64,000 bases of DNA, taken from assembly GCF_003030465.1 (NCBI RefSeq), contig NZ_CP028339.1:1550001-1614000 (forward strand), read 5' to 3'. The stretch's first letter is position 1. Each line of letters begins with the position of its first letter. The DNA comes from Thauera aromatica K172 (lineage in GTDB: Bacteria; Pseudomonadota; Gammaproteobacteria; Burkholderiales; Rhodocyclaceae). Both the position numbers and the translations under genes were made by a program. Below the pieces are notes generated by a model. The model saw only the letters and a program-made list of their open reading frames with translations, was not told the origin of the DNA and made no database searches. Of the stretch, positions 47,128 to 56,027 are shown in pieces.

Positions 47128-48329
47128 ACGGCAACATCCTCTCCTTCGATGAAGCCCGCAGCCGCTTGCTCGGTTTCGCCCGGCCGGTGCGCGAGATCGA
47201 CCCGGTCGACACCTTGTTCGCTGCCGGCCGGGTACTCGCGGTGACGCAGCGCTCCGCGATCAACCTGCCGCCGATGGACAACTCGGGCATGGACGGCTAC
47301 GCCCTGCGCGCCGCCGACGTCCCCGCCGCCGGCACCCGGCTGCCGGTAAGCCAGCGGATTCCCGCCGGCAGCGTCGGCCACGAGCTGGCGCCGGGCACCG
47401 CCGCGCGCATCTTCACCGGCGCGCCGCTGCCCCCGGGGGCGGATACGGTGGTGATGCAGGAGCTGTGCGAGCACGATGGCGAGCACGTCATCGTCAACGC
47501 CGTGCCCCGCCTCGGTGAGGCGGTGCGCCGCATGGGCGAGGACATTGCCGCCGGTGACGAGCTGCTGCCCGCAGGCTTGCGCCTGAGCCCGCAGGCGGTG
47601 GCGCTGGCCGCTTCGGTGGGGTTGGCGCAGCTGCCGGTGTATCGGCGGGTGAAGGTGGCGATGTTCTCCACCGGCTCCGAGCTGGTGATGCCCGGCGAGC
47701 CGTTGCCGCCGGGCGGCATCTACAACTCCAACCGCTTCATGCTGCGCGGACTGCTCGCCGCGCTCGGCTGTGAAGTGGAGGATTTCGGCATCGTCCCCGA
47801 CCGCCTCGACGCCACGCGCGACGTGCTGCGCCGGGCGGCCGAGGGCCACGACCTGATTCTCACCAGCGGTGGCGTCTCGGTCGGCGAGGAAGACCACGTC
47901 AAGCCCGCGGTCGAGGCCGAGGGCAGCCTCGACATGTGGAAGATCGCGATGAAACCGGGCAAGCCGCTCGCCTATGGCCGCGTGCACGGGGCTGCCTTCA
48001 TCGGCCTGCCGGGGAACCCGGTATCGAGTTTCGTCACCTTCGTGATGCTGGTGCGGCCGTTCCTGCTCGCCACCCAGGGGGTGGGCGAGACCGATCCGGT
48101 GGCACTGACGCTACGCGCTGATTTCGACTGGCCGAAGCCGGACCGCCGGCGTGAATTCCTGCGTGCGCGCATCAACGCCCGGGGCGAAGTGGAAGTCTTC
48201 GCCAACCAGGGCTCGGCGGCGCTCCACTCCACCGTGTGGGCAACCGGGCTGGTCGATATCCCGGCCGGCACCGTGATCGAGCGCGGCGAGCCGGTGCGCT
48301 TCCTGCCCTACGGCGAGTTGTTGCACTGA
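47124..48329 (+). CDS. moeA: molybdopterin molybdenumtransferase MoeA
   Basis: 401 residues. The N-terminal INLPPMDNSGMDGYALRAADVP holds the family DNSGMDGYA motif. FTGAPLPPGADTVVMQE, STGSELVMPGEPLPPGGIYNSNRFML and TSGGVSVGEEDHVKPAVEAEG form the MoCF domain. FIGLPGNPVSSFVTF is the substrate-side motif. It inserts molybdate into adenylylated molybdopterin. It is coupled to mobB by a 4-base overlap. Confidence 0.95.
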   Translation: MNGNILSFDEARSRLLGFARPVREIDPVDTLFAAGRVLAVTQRSAINLPPMDNSGMDGYALRAADVPAAGTRLPVSQRIPAGSVGHELAPGTAARIFTGAPLPPGADTVVMQELCEHDGEHVIVNAVPRLGEAVRRMGEDIAAGDELLPAGLRLSPQAVALAASVGLAQLPVYRRVKVAMFSTGSELVMPGEPLPPGGIYNSNRFMLRGLLAALGCEVEDFGIVPDRLDATRDVLRRAAEGHDLILTSGGVSVGEEDHVKPAVEAEGSLDMWKIAMKPGKPLAYGRVHGAAFIGLPGNPVSSFVTFVMLVRPFLLATQGVGETDPVALTLRADFDWPKPDRRREFLRARINARGEVEVFANQGSAALHSTVWATGLVDIPAGTVIERGEPVRFLPYGELLH

Positions 48330-48371
48330 AACCGATCCAGGCGGGCCGCCCCCCGCGAACGAGAGACAAGC

Positions 48372-48632
48372 ATGACGACGAACGTAAAGATCCTGTATTT
48401 CGCCAGCCTGCGCGAAGCCGTCGGGCAGTCGGGCGAGGAGTTCGCCCTACCTGAAGGCGTGGGCTCGGTCGGTGCGCTGCGCGCCCATCTGGCCGCCCGC
48501 GGCGAGGCCTGGCAGGCCCTGGCGGCCGGACGCAATGTGCGTGCGGCGGTCAACCAGCGCATGGTGGGGGCCGACGCACCGCTCGGGGCAGGCGACGAGG
48601 TGGCGTTTTTCCCGCCGGTAACCGGGGGTTGA
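48372..48632 (+). CDS. moaD: molybdopterin synthase small subunit MoaD
   Basis: 86-residue ubiquitin-like sulfur carrier: KILYFASLREAVGQSGEEFALP at the start and GDEVAFFPPVTGG at the end. The terminal Gly-Gly is the thiocarboxylation site. It is followed 3 bases later by moaE. Confidence 0.96.
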   Translation: MTTNVKILYFASLREAVGQSGEEFALPEGVGSVGALRAHLAARGEAWQALAAGRNVRAAVNQRMVGADAPLGAGDEVAFFPPVTGG

Positions 48633-48635
48633 AGC

Positions 48636-49202
48636 ATGGATGTGGGCAATGAAGTAAGTGTTCAGGAAGCCGATTTCGACATCGGCGACGAGATCGAACG
48701 CCTCGGCGCGGCCCGCCGCGACATCGGTGCGGTGGCGAGCTTCGTCGGCCTGGTGCGCGACGCCAACGACGGCAGCGGCGTTTCGGCGATGACGCTGGAA
48801 CATTATCCCGGCATGACCGAGCGTGCCCTCGAGGACATCGTCGCCGCCGCGCGGCAGCGCTGGTCGCTGTTCGGGGTGCGCGTGATCCATCGCTACGGCC
48901 GCCTCGAACCAACAGACCGCATCGTCTTCGTCGGCGTCGCCGGCGCCCACCGCGGCGAGGCCTTCGCTGCCTGCGAATTCATCATGGACTACCTGAAAAC
49001 GCAGGCGCCGTTCTGGAAGCGGGAGGAAACGCCGAGCGGGGCGCGCTGGGTCGATGCGCGCGATAGCGACGACTCCGCTGCCGCCCGTTGGGTGGAGGAG
49101 GGTGAGGCGGATGGCGCCGCCGCTGTTCCTGCAGACGACGCCTGCAAGGGCGAAGGCATGCGGGTCGAGGAAGTCTGGGACGAAGTCGAACAACGGCGCT
49201 GA
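48636..49202 (+). CDS. moaE: molybdopterin synthase catalytic subunit MoaE
   Basis: 188 residues. The core is FVGLVRDANDGSGVSAMTLEHYPGMTERAL, VIHRYGRLEPTDRIVFVGVAGAHRGEAFAACEFIMDYLKTQAPFWKRE. The active-site lysines lie in DYLKTQAPFWKRE. It exceeds the usual length of about 150 residues because of an acidic, alanine-rich C-terminal tail (residues about 140-188). The stop lies in the first unit of a 17-bp tandem repeat. Confidence 0.94.
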   Translation: MDVGNEVSVQEADFDIGDEIERLGAARRDIGAVASFVGLVRDANDGSGVSAMTLEHYPGMTERALEDIVAAARQRWSLFGVRVIHRYGRLEPTDRIVFVGVAGAHRGEAFAACEFIMDYLKTQAPFWKREETPSGARWVDARDSDDSAAARWVEEGEADGAAAVPADDACKGEGMRVEEVWDEVEQRR

Positions 49203-49220
49203 GCGAACAACGGCGCTGAG
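49187..49220. repeat. two-copy 17-bp tandem repeat at the moaE stop
   Basis: CGAACAACGGCGCTGAG occurs twice in direct succession (49187-49203 and 49204-49220). The first copy contains the moaE stop codon. A degenerate third copy may follow. Confidence 0.8.
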
Positions 49221-49380
49221 GGAATAGTAGCGCCGAGCGAACGACGACGCGGAGCCGGGCAGGGCGGAGCGCGCGCGCCGGAAAGTGCCCGCCGGCGGAG
49301 GCGATGGACTGCGGACCGGACCGAGCCGGGTGGCGCGCGCAGGCGCGGTCCGGCTCGCTTCCGTTCCGCGGCAGCGACGC

Positions 49381-49887
49381 TTATTTGCGGCCTTTGCTGC
49401 CTTGCGGGGCGGCGCTGCGGAAGGCTTCGGTCGATGCGCGGGTGATCTGCTCGAATGCAGCGCGGGTGGTGTCCATCGCGTTCTGCAGCGCGCTCAGCGC
49501 ATTCTGGTCGGCGATCGGCATGCCCTGGAACATTTTCTGCATCGCTTCGAACATGTCCTGGGAGCCGGTGCTGAGCTGTTCTCCCACCAGCTTGCCGAAC
49601 TCGCTTTGCGTGCGGGCAGTGATCTCGGCGATTTCCCGTGCGCAGGAAAGCATCTTTTCCGTGGTGCTCTGCGCGTAGTGGGTGCGCAGATCCATGATGC
49701 CTTTCGGATCGTTGGCGGACGACAGCGCCTTCGCGCTTTCGACCCCTTCCTCGAACAGGCTTTTCGCCATCGCCACCTGGATTTCCATGATGCGCTGGGA
49801 GTTTTCGATCGAAAGTTGCGCCAGACGCATCGCGGTTTCGAGATTTTTTCGCTGAAGTTCGTTGAACTGCTCTTGCTTGCTGGCCAT
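49381..49887 (-). CDS. phasin family protein
   Basis: 168-residue amphipathic helical protein: MASKQEQFNELQRKNLETAMRLAQLSIENSQRIMEIQVAMAKSLFEEG, with the C-terminal half rich in Ala, Gln and Met and a basic end, GSKGRK. This is the phasin (PhaP) pattern of proteins coating polyhydroxyalkanoate granules. The ATG has a GGAGAA site. It is divergent from the DUF2249 gene. No PHA synthase is in the window. Confidence 0.88.
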   Translation of the reverse strand: MASKQEQFNELQRKNLETAMRLAQLSIENSQRIMEIQVAMAKSLFEEGVESAKALSSANDPKGIMDLRTHYAQSTTEKMLSCAREIAEITARTQSEFGKLVGEQLSTGSQDMFEAMQKMFQGMPIADQNALSALQNAMDTTRAAFEQITRASTEAFRSAAPQGSKGRK

Positions 49888-50164
49888 AAAAGTTCTCCAC
49901 TCGCGCAAAAAAGGGTCGTCCGGGGATCGCAGGAGGGGGTTCTTCGCATGCCCACATGCCCGGCCGAGCGTGCTCGATCCGACCGCATTTTTCCCGCTCC
50001 CCGATGACAACAATATCACAGGCGCCCGCTGCGGGCGGTCGGGCCCGAGCCGGGTTTCTTGTTTTTCCTCAAGGCACTTCCCGTCGTGCCTGCAGTACCA
50101 TTTCCCCCGCTGCGAGTCCGGCCGCATGTCAAGTCCGGTACCCTATCCGATGGAAGAATTCGCC

Positions 50165-50497
50165 ATGTCCCAGAACGATGTCCACCCCTTCGATGCGCGC
50201 GGTGTCGCCAAGCGTTTCCGTCATGCGGCCATTTTCGGTGCCCTCGAGTCGCTCGAAGATGGCGAAGTGATGCGCTTCGTCAACGACCATGACCCGCTGC
50301 CGCTGCTCGGCCAGATCCAGCAGCGTTATGGCAACCAGGTCGGGATCAGCTATGTCGCGCGCGAGCCGGGCAACATTGTCATCGACTTCACCATCCAGCT
50401 CGGCGCTCCGGCGACGGCAGGGGCGCCCGCCGCTGCCGGTGCGGCCGGAAGCTGCAGTGGCACGAGCGGCCAGGGCTGCGGCTGCTCGGGCGGCTAA
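50165..50497 (+). CDS. DUF2249 domain protein with Cys/Gly-rich tail
   Basis: 110 residues. The DUF2249 core is HPFDARGVAKRFRHAAIFGALESLEDGEVMRFVNDHDPLPLLGQIQQRYG. The tail is alanine-rich and ends GSCSGTSGQGCGCSGG, with three cysteines. DUF2249 proteins occur with nitrogen-oxide and haemerythrin proteins and have a TusA-like fold; the role is unproven. The ATG at 50165 was chosen because GGAAGAA lies 8 bases upstream; ATGs at 50126 and 50150 are in frame. Its stop overlaps the convergent small ORF by 4 bases. Confidence 0.82.
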   Translation: MSQNDVHPFDARGVAKRFRHAAIFGALESLEDGEVMRFVNDHDPLPLLGQIQQRYGNQVGISYVAREPGNIVIDFTIQLGAPATAGAPAAAGAAGSCSGTSGQGCGCSGG

Positions 50498-50703
50498 GCT
50501 TTGCCGTAGTTGCGGAACACCGCGCGGGCGTCGGCCTGCGCGCGTTCCAGCGTGCACATCGACGGATCGTCGTCATGCGCGCTGAAAAAATCGTCCGCCT
50601 GGGCGGCCATCACCAGCTGGATGGCCGCCTTTTCGCTTTGCTCGTAGCGCTCGTAGAGCAGCGTGGCGACTTCATCGAGGTATTGCTCGTAGGTCATGGG
50701 CAT
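50494..50703 (-). CDS. small helical protein downstream of glutathione reductase, unrecognised
   Basis: 69 residues beginning MPMTYEQYLDEVATLLYERYEQSEKAAIQLVMAAQADDFFSAHDDD. It is predicted mostly helical and acidic, with one cysteine. A CAGGAG site lies 8 bases before the ATG. It begins 32 bases after the gor stop on the same strand and is probably co-transcribed. I do not recognise the family with confidence. Confidence 0.7.
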   Translation of the reverse strand: MPMTYEQYLDEVATLLYERYEQSEKAAIQLVMAAQADDFFSAHDDDPSMCTLERAQADARAVFRNYGKA

Positions 50704-50735
50704 CGGCGTTGCTCCTGCAGGTCCGGGTCGTTCCA

Positions 50736-52079
50736 TCATCCGCGCAGCGTGACGAACTCTTCCGCACTGGTGGGATGGATGGCGACGGTGTTGTCGAAGT
50801 CGGCCTTGGTGGCGCCCATTTTGAGCGCCACGGCAAAGCCCTGCAGCATTTCGTCGGCGCCGTCGCCGATCACATGGACGCCGACGACGCGCTGCTCCTG
50901 GCCGGCGCAGACCAGCTTCATCGCCGTTTTCGGCCGGTGCTCGGTCAGTGCGTGGGCCATTGCGGTGAAGCGGGTCGAGAACACCTCGATGCGGTCGAAG
51001 CGCTCGCGGGCTTCGTCTTCGGTCAGGCCCACGGTGCCGATCGGCGGGTGGCTGAACACCACGGTCGGAATGTCGCTGTAGTCGAGCCGGCTGTCGGCCT
51101 GGCCGCGGAACAGGCGGGCGGCGAGCTTGCGCCCGGCGGCGATCGCTACCGGCGTGAGTTCGGCGCGACCGGTGATATCGCCGATGGCGTAGATCCCCTC
51201 GACCGCGGTGTTCTGAAAATCATCGGTGGCGATCACGCCGCCGGCTTCGGCATGGACCCCGGCTGCCTCCAGGTTCAGGTCGGCGGTGTTGGCGCGGCGC
51301 CCGGTGGCCCAGATCAGGGCATCGACTTCCAGGATGCTGCCATCGTCGCATTCGACGGCCAGCGTGCCGCCGACCCGGCGGGACAGTGCGCGCACCTTCG
51401 TGCCAAAGCGCAGCGCGACTCCGTCCTCCTCCATTTGCGCCTGCAGCTCCGTACGCACCATGGTATCGAAGCCGCGCAGTAGCCCGGGGCCGCGCACCAG
51501 CATGGTGACTTCGCTGCCGAGGCCGTTGAGTACGCCCGCCAGTTCCACCGCGATGTAGCCCGCGCCGACCACCGCCACGCGCCGCGGCTGATGGTCGAGG
51601 GCGAAGAAGCCGTCGGAGTCGATGCCCAGTTCCGCACCGGGAATGTCGGGAATCACCGGCCTTCCACCGGTGGCGATGACGATATGCGGGGCGCTGAAAC
51701 GCCGCCCGTCGACTTCGATCACATGCGGTTCGACGAAGCGGGCGAACCCCGCCACTATGGCGACTCCGGCCTTGTCCAGCATTCCGGCGTAGATGCCGTT
51801 GAGACGGGCGATGTAGGCGTCGCGGCGTGTCTTCAGCGCGGCCCAGTCGACGGTGTCGGCGACTGCGCTGAAACCGTAGCCCGGCGCATCGCGCATCGCC
51901 TGGGCAATTCCCGATGCGTACCACATGAGTTTTTTCGGGACGCAGCCCACATTGACGCAGGTGCCACCGAGGCGCGCGCCTTCCACCAGCAGCACCCGTG
52001 CGCCGTATTCGGCCGCGCGGCGTGCCGTCGCTACGCCGCCACTGCCACCGCCGATGGCGATGTAGTCGTAATGCTCCAT
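50736..52079 (-). CDS. gor: glutathione-disulfide reductase
   Basis: 447-residue flavoprotein with FAD loop [22 protein letters not shown], redox Cys41/Cys46 in [13 protein letters not shown], and NADPH domain [24 protein letters not shown]. The dimer-interface catalytic [15 protein letters not shown] holds the active His/Glu. In the glutathione reductase family the VPKK and the MLVRG nucleotide-site arginine suggest NADPH and glutathione rather than lipoamide. It maintains reduced glutathione. ATG chosen where the conserved [15 protein letters not shown] begins. Confidence 0.92.
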   Translation of the reverse strand: MEHYDYIAIGGGSGGVATARRAAEYGARVLLVEGARLGGTCVNVGCVPKKLMWYASGIAQAMRDAPGYGFSAVADTVDWAALKTRRDAYIARLNGIYAGMLDKAGVAIVAGFARFVEPHVIEVDGRRFSAPHIVIATGGRPVIPDIPGAELGIDSDGFFALDHQPRRVAVVGAGYIAVELAGVLNGLGSEVTMLVRGPGLLRGFDTMVRTELQAQMEEDGVALRFGTKVRALSRRVGGTLAVECDDGSILEVDALIWATGRRANTADLNLEAAGVHAEAGGVIATDDFQNTAVEGIYAIGDITGRAELTPVAIAAGRKLAARLFRGQADSRLDYSDIPTVVFSHPPIGTVGLTEDEARERFDRIEVFSTRFTAMAHALTEHRPKTAMKLVCAGQEQRVVGVHVIGDGADEMLQGFAVALKMGATKADFDNTVAIHPTSAEEFVTLRG

Positions 52080-52264
52080 CCTTCGCTCCGTTCTGGTATT
52101 GGCCGGATTGTTCCTGTGTATCATGCGTGAATCGGTCAAGCCGGAGGTGGTGGCCGCCGAGACTCTCGCCGGCGAATTCTCGCATTACCCGCTGCGGCCG
52201 ATCGGCGATCGCGACCTGGCTTTTGCGTCCGCTGCAGCGCGTGCTGCGGCCGTCCGGCCGGCGC

Positions 52265-52843
52265 CTACATCCGGTTCAGATCCTCGAGGGCGTCGACCAC
52301 CATGCCGGTGCCGACCGCGATCAGCAGGATGTCCGCCGCGACGCGCACGAAGCGATGCCCTTCGGGCGGTATGCCGAGCTGGATCATGATGTCGTAGGGC
52401 GGGTCGTAGTACACCACGTCGCGCGGCAGCGGGTGGCCGATGCTCCACTGTTTGGCCTGACCGGGCGGCATGCAGCCGTTATGTTTCTTCGCCAGCCCGG
52501 GTGGGCAGCTCCCGGCGTGGAAGTGCTCGCTATAGTACGTGCGCACCGCCTCCCGATGGGAGTCGGTGAAGTAGGCGCTGACCTGAATGGAGGTGCGGCG
52601 TTCATCGCTGCCGTCGCGGCGCCCGCGCTCGCCCGCTCCGGTTTCGTCGCGCTGCGCCTGCTTGCGGTTCGGGTTTTCCGCCTTGCCGCGTTCGGCGGGG
52701 TGCGCCTGCGTGCGTTCGGGTTTGCCACCGCCGGCCCAGTCGGGTTTTTCCGCTGCGGCCGGCGTTGCCAGCAATGCGCCGGTCAGGGCCAGTGCGAGCG
52801 CGGTGAAGATTTTCGGGCGGGCGTTCGTGCGAGGTATCGTCAT
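52265..52843 (-). CDS. RcnB/CigR-like periplasmic protein
   Basis: 192 residues. Signal peptide MTIPRTNARPKIFTALALALTGALLATPAAA is followed by a hydrophilic Lys/Arg/Glu/Asp-rich linker (about 32-92). A C-terminal domain has FHAGSCPPGLAKKHNGCMPPGQAKQWSIGHPLPRDVVYYDPPYDIMIQLG and a final hydrophobic stretch, FVRVAADILLIAVGTGMVVDAL. The PPGxAKK(H)NGCxPPGQAK pattern is typical of the RcnB/CigR group of periplasmic or inner-membrane proteins. Function here is unknown. Confidence 0.75.
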   Translation of the reverse strand: MTIPRTNARPKIFTALALALTGALLATPAAAEKPDWAGGGKPERTQAHPAERGKAENPNRKQAQRDETGAGERGRRDGSDERRTSIQVSAYFTDSHREAVRTYYSEHFHAGSCPPGLAKKHNGCMPPGQAKQWSIGHPLPRDVVYYDPPYDIMIQLGIPPEGHRFVRVAADILLIAVGTGMVVDALEDLNRM

Positions 52844-53066
52844 GTCGATTCTCCCGAGTGGTCGGAGCCATGCGTCGTGCATCCGACATCAGTGTAGTGG
52901 AAACGGTCCGGGACGCAGCGCGCGCTTACCACTTGTCACCGTGACAAGGGCGGGCGCGGCACCGGCGTCGGTCCCCGGATGGAGCCCGCTTTGCGCCGGA
53001 AGGGCGGCCCAACCGCTAGAATCCAGCCTCCCGTTCGATGCGCCACCGCGAAATTTCCGCCATTCC

Positions 53067-54017
53067 ATGCCGCTCACTCCCGCCGCCCGATCCCTCCTCG
53101 ACATGATCTACCGTGTCGGCGCCCCGCGTTTTCATGAACTGTCCGTGGCCCAGGCCCGGCGCTCCTTCGAGAAGCTGCAGTTCGCCTTCTGCCCGGACGC
53201 GCCCGCGGTGGCATCGACGTTCGAGGTGCCGATCCCCCGGCCCGACGGCAGCGTCTTGCTCGCGCGCCTGTACCGGCCGCTGTCGAGCCGCCCGGCCGAG
53301 CACCTGCCGGTGCTGGTCTATTTCCATGGTGGAGGGTGGTGCGTCGGTGATGTGCCGAGCTACGACGCGCTGTGCCGGGAACTGGCCAATGCTTCGGCCT
53401 GTGCGGTACTGTCAGTAGATTATCGGCTCGCCCCCGAGCACCCGTTCCCGGCGGCGGTCGACGATGCGCGCCTCGCCTTCGACTGGGTCGCCGGGCACGC
53501 CGAAACGCTCGGCATCGACGCCGGGCGTATCGCGCTTGGTGGCGACAGCGCGGGGGGCAACCTGGCCATCGCCACCGCGCTTGCCCGGCGCGAGGCCGGC
53601 GGGCTGCAGCCCCGCTTTCTGCTGCTGATCTACCCGAGCACCGAGATCGTCAGCACGCGGGCGTCGCGCGCGCGCTATGCCGAAGGCTTCTTCCTCGATC
53701 GTGAAAGCCTGCGCTGGTTCTTCGAGCGCTATCTGCCGCAAGGCAACAGCGAGGATTGGCGGGCATCGCCGATGCGGGCGCCTTCGCTCGCCGGGCTGCC
53801 GCCGATGCTGCTGATCGGGGCCGAGTTCGACCCCCTGATCGACGACTGCGCGGCATTCGCCGCGCGGGTGAATGCCGAGGGAGGGGTGGTGGACTTCGTC
53901 GAAACGGCGGGCATGGTCCACGGCTTCATCACCCTCGGCAAACTGTTCCCCGAAGCCGGAGAGGCGGTGCAACGGGCCGCGGCCGCTCTGCGCCGCCACC
54001 TGCTGGAGACGGATTGA
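53067..54017 (+). CDS. alpha/beta hydrolase, hormone-sensitive-lipase family
   Basis: 316 residues. HSL/family IV esterase motifs are clear: oxyanion HGGGW in VLVYFHGGGWCVGD, nucleophile GDSAGG with Ser161, DPLIDDCAAFA for the acid and GMVHGF for the catalytic histidine. There is no signal peptide. Likely a cytosolic carboxylesterase or lipase with unknown physiological ester. A TAGAAT box at 53017-53022 may be its -10. Confidence 0.92.
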   Translation: MPLTPAARSLLDMIYRVGAPRFHELSVAQARRSFEKLQFAFCPDAPAVASTFEVPIPRPDGSVLLARLYRPLSSRPAEHLPVLVYFHGGGWCVGDVPSYDALCRELANASACAVLSVDYRLAPEHPFPAAVDDARLAFDWVAGHAETLGIDAGRIALGGDSAGGNLAIATALARREAGGLQPRFLLLIYPSTEIVSTRASRARYAEGFFLDRESLRWFFERYLPQGNSEDWRASPMRAPSLAGLPPMLLIGAEFDPLIDDCAAFAARVNAEGGVVDFVETAGMVHGFITLGKLFPEAGEAVQRAAAALRRHLLETD

Positions 54018-54656
<639 letters not shown>

Positions 54657-54740
54657 CGTGCGGCCACTCCTGCGCCTATTGCATTCGTGGTCTGGTGCGT
54701 TGGCTCGGCGTGTGCACGGAGCAGTGTGAACGAGGACGGC

Positions 54741-55220
54741 ATGCACATCCGGATCGAAATCGGCGCGCAGCGCCTGTCGCTGTACGGCGACGACGGCGCC
54801 TGCATTCGCCGCTACCCGGTGTCGACCGCAGCGAAGGGGGCGGGGGAGGAAATGGGCAGCGAATGCACGCCGCGCGGCCGCCACCGCATCCGTGCCCGGA
54901 TCGGCGCCGGCGCGCCGCCGGGGGCGGTGTTCCGTGGCCGGCGCCGGACCGGCGAGGTGTGGACGCCGGCCTTCGCCGCGCGCCATCCGGGATGCGACTG
55001 GATCCTCAGCCGCATCCTCTGGCTGTGCGGCGAGGAGCCGGGGCGCAACCGCGGCGGCAGGGTCGATTCGATGCGGCGCTACATCTACATCCACGGCACC
55101 GGCGACGACCAGCCGATGGGCGAGCCGCGCTCGCACGGCTGCGTGCGCATGCGCAACCGCGACCTCATCGAGCTGTTCGAGCTGGTCGCGGCCGGCACGG
55201 TGGTGGAGATCAGCGAGTGA
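54741..55220 (+). CDS. L,D-transpeptidase (YkuD domain)
   Basis: 159 residues. The catalytic motif is YIHGTGDDQPMGEPRSHGCVRMRNRDLIELF, with Cys134 and the preceding His/Gly. The N-terminal strand is MHIRIEIGAQRLSLYGDDG. No signal peptide starts at this ATG, which has a CGAGG site upstream. A GTG start at 54726 would not add one either, so export, if any, is unexplained. Such short, leaderless YkuD proteins are common in betaproteobacteria. Its end overlaps the convergent NRDE gene by 11 bases. Confidence 0.87.
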   Translation: MHIRIEIGAQRLSLYGDDGACIRRYPVSTAAKGAGEEMGSECTPRGRHRIRARIGAGAPPGAVFRGRRRTGEVWTPAFAARHPGCDWILSRILWLCGEEPGRNRGGRVDSMRRYIYIHGTGDDQPMGEPRSHGCVRMRNRDLIELFELVAAGTVVEISE

Positions 55221-56007
55221 AGCCGTGCGTCACTTCACTGCGCAGCTCGCCGTGCGTGTCCCAGCTCCACTCGCGGAAGCGGACCCGGCCGTCGCTGCCG
55301 AACAGCACCACGCTGCTGCAGCGCGTGCCGTAGCCCGGTGCGCGGATGAAGGCGGGAGAGAGCCAGCGCTCCCATTCGAGGCTGATGCCGGTGTCGGGCA
55401 GATGGGGGTCGGGCGCGGGAGTGGGATCGCGCAGCAGCGCGAGCAGCGCATCGAACAGCGGTTCTTCGGCGGTCGGGCGTGCTGCGTCCGCGGCCGGCGT
55501 GAAGGCGCCCAGTTGCTGGGCGAGACCGGCGCGGGCCTTCACCAGCTTCGGCCAGGGGCTGTCGAGGAGGTGGTTGGACAGGCCGTACACCCCGGGCTCG
55601 AGGAGATGCACCGTACCGGTGGTGCTTTCGAGCACGCCCAGGGTCCGGCCGTCGCTCAGCAGCAGGTTAAAGGCGGCGTAGCGGGCGCGCTCGGCGGCGA
55701 ACGCATGCAGGCTCGCCGCCGTGTCGCGGCCGTCTTCCAGCGCCTGGCGCACCAGGGCGCCGCGCGAGGGCGCGCCGCTGATGCGGCGGCTGGGGTCGCG
55801 GTAGTTGGTCAGGGCGGCGAAGCGGCCGTTGCGCGCCAGCCCCATCCACGTGCCGCCGGCTTCGAGGTCGCGCCCGGCGAGCAGCTCGGGGGCGTCGATC
55901 CACCAGTGTGCCGGCGCCGCCGGGCGCTCGAAGTACTCGTCGCGATTGGCCGCGACCACCAGCGGATACGCGGCGTGGGTGCGCCAGGCGAAGACGATCA
56001 GGCACAT
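55210..56007 (-). CDS. NRDE family protein (TANGO2-like)
   Basis: 265 residues. It starts MCLIVFAWRTHAAYPLVVAANRDEYFERP, with the N-terminal Cys2 and the NRDE motif that defines this Ntn-hydrolase-like family. GGTWMGLARNGRFAALTNYRDP and YGLSNHLLDSPWPKL follow. Eukaryotic TANGO2 has been implicated in haem and lipid handling; the bacterial role is unclear. It lies 20 bases after ygfZ on the same strand. Confidence 0.93.
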   Translation of the reverse strand: MCLIVFAWRTHAAYPLVVAANRDEYFERPAAPAHWWIDAPELLAGRDLEAGGTWMGLARNGRFAALTNYRDPSRRISGAPSRGALVRQALEDGRDTAASLHAFAAERARYAAFNLLLSDGRTLGVLESTTGTVHLLEPGVYGLSNHLLDSPWPKLVKARAGLAQQLGAFTPAADAARPTAEEPLFDALLALLRDPTPAPDPHLPDTGISLEWERWLSPAFIRAPGYGTRCSSVVLFGSDGRVRFREWSWDTHGELRSEVTHGFTR

Positions 56008-56027
56008 CGGCTCGGCGGCGCCCGGGT

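Noticed and set aside
49300-49372. CGAGCCGG/CCGGCTCG repeat downstream of the phasin as a terminator
   Set aside because: The loop is 20 bases and there is no T-tract, so it is too weak to call.
52123-52264. Small ORF starting [21 protein letters not shown] between gor and the RcnB-like gene
   Set aside because: The first 35 residues look protein-like, but there is no ribosome site and the frame runs on antisense into the RcnB-like gene with arginine-rich shadow sequence.
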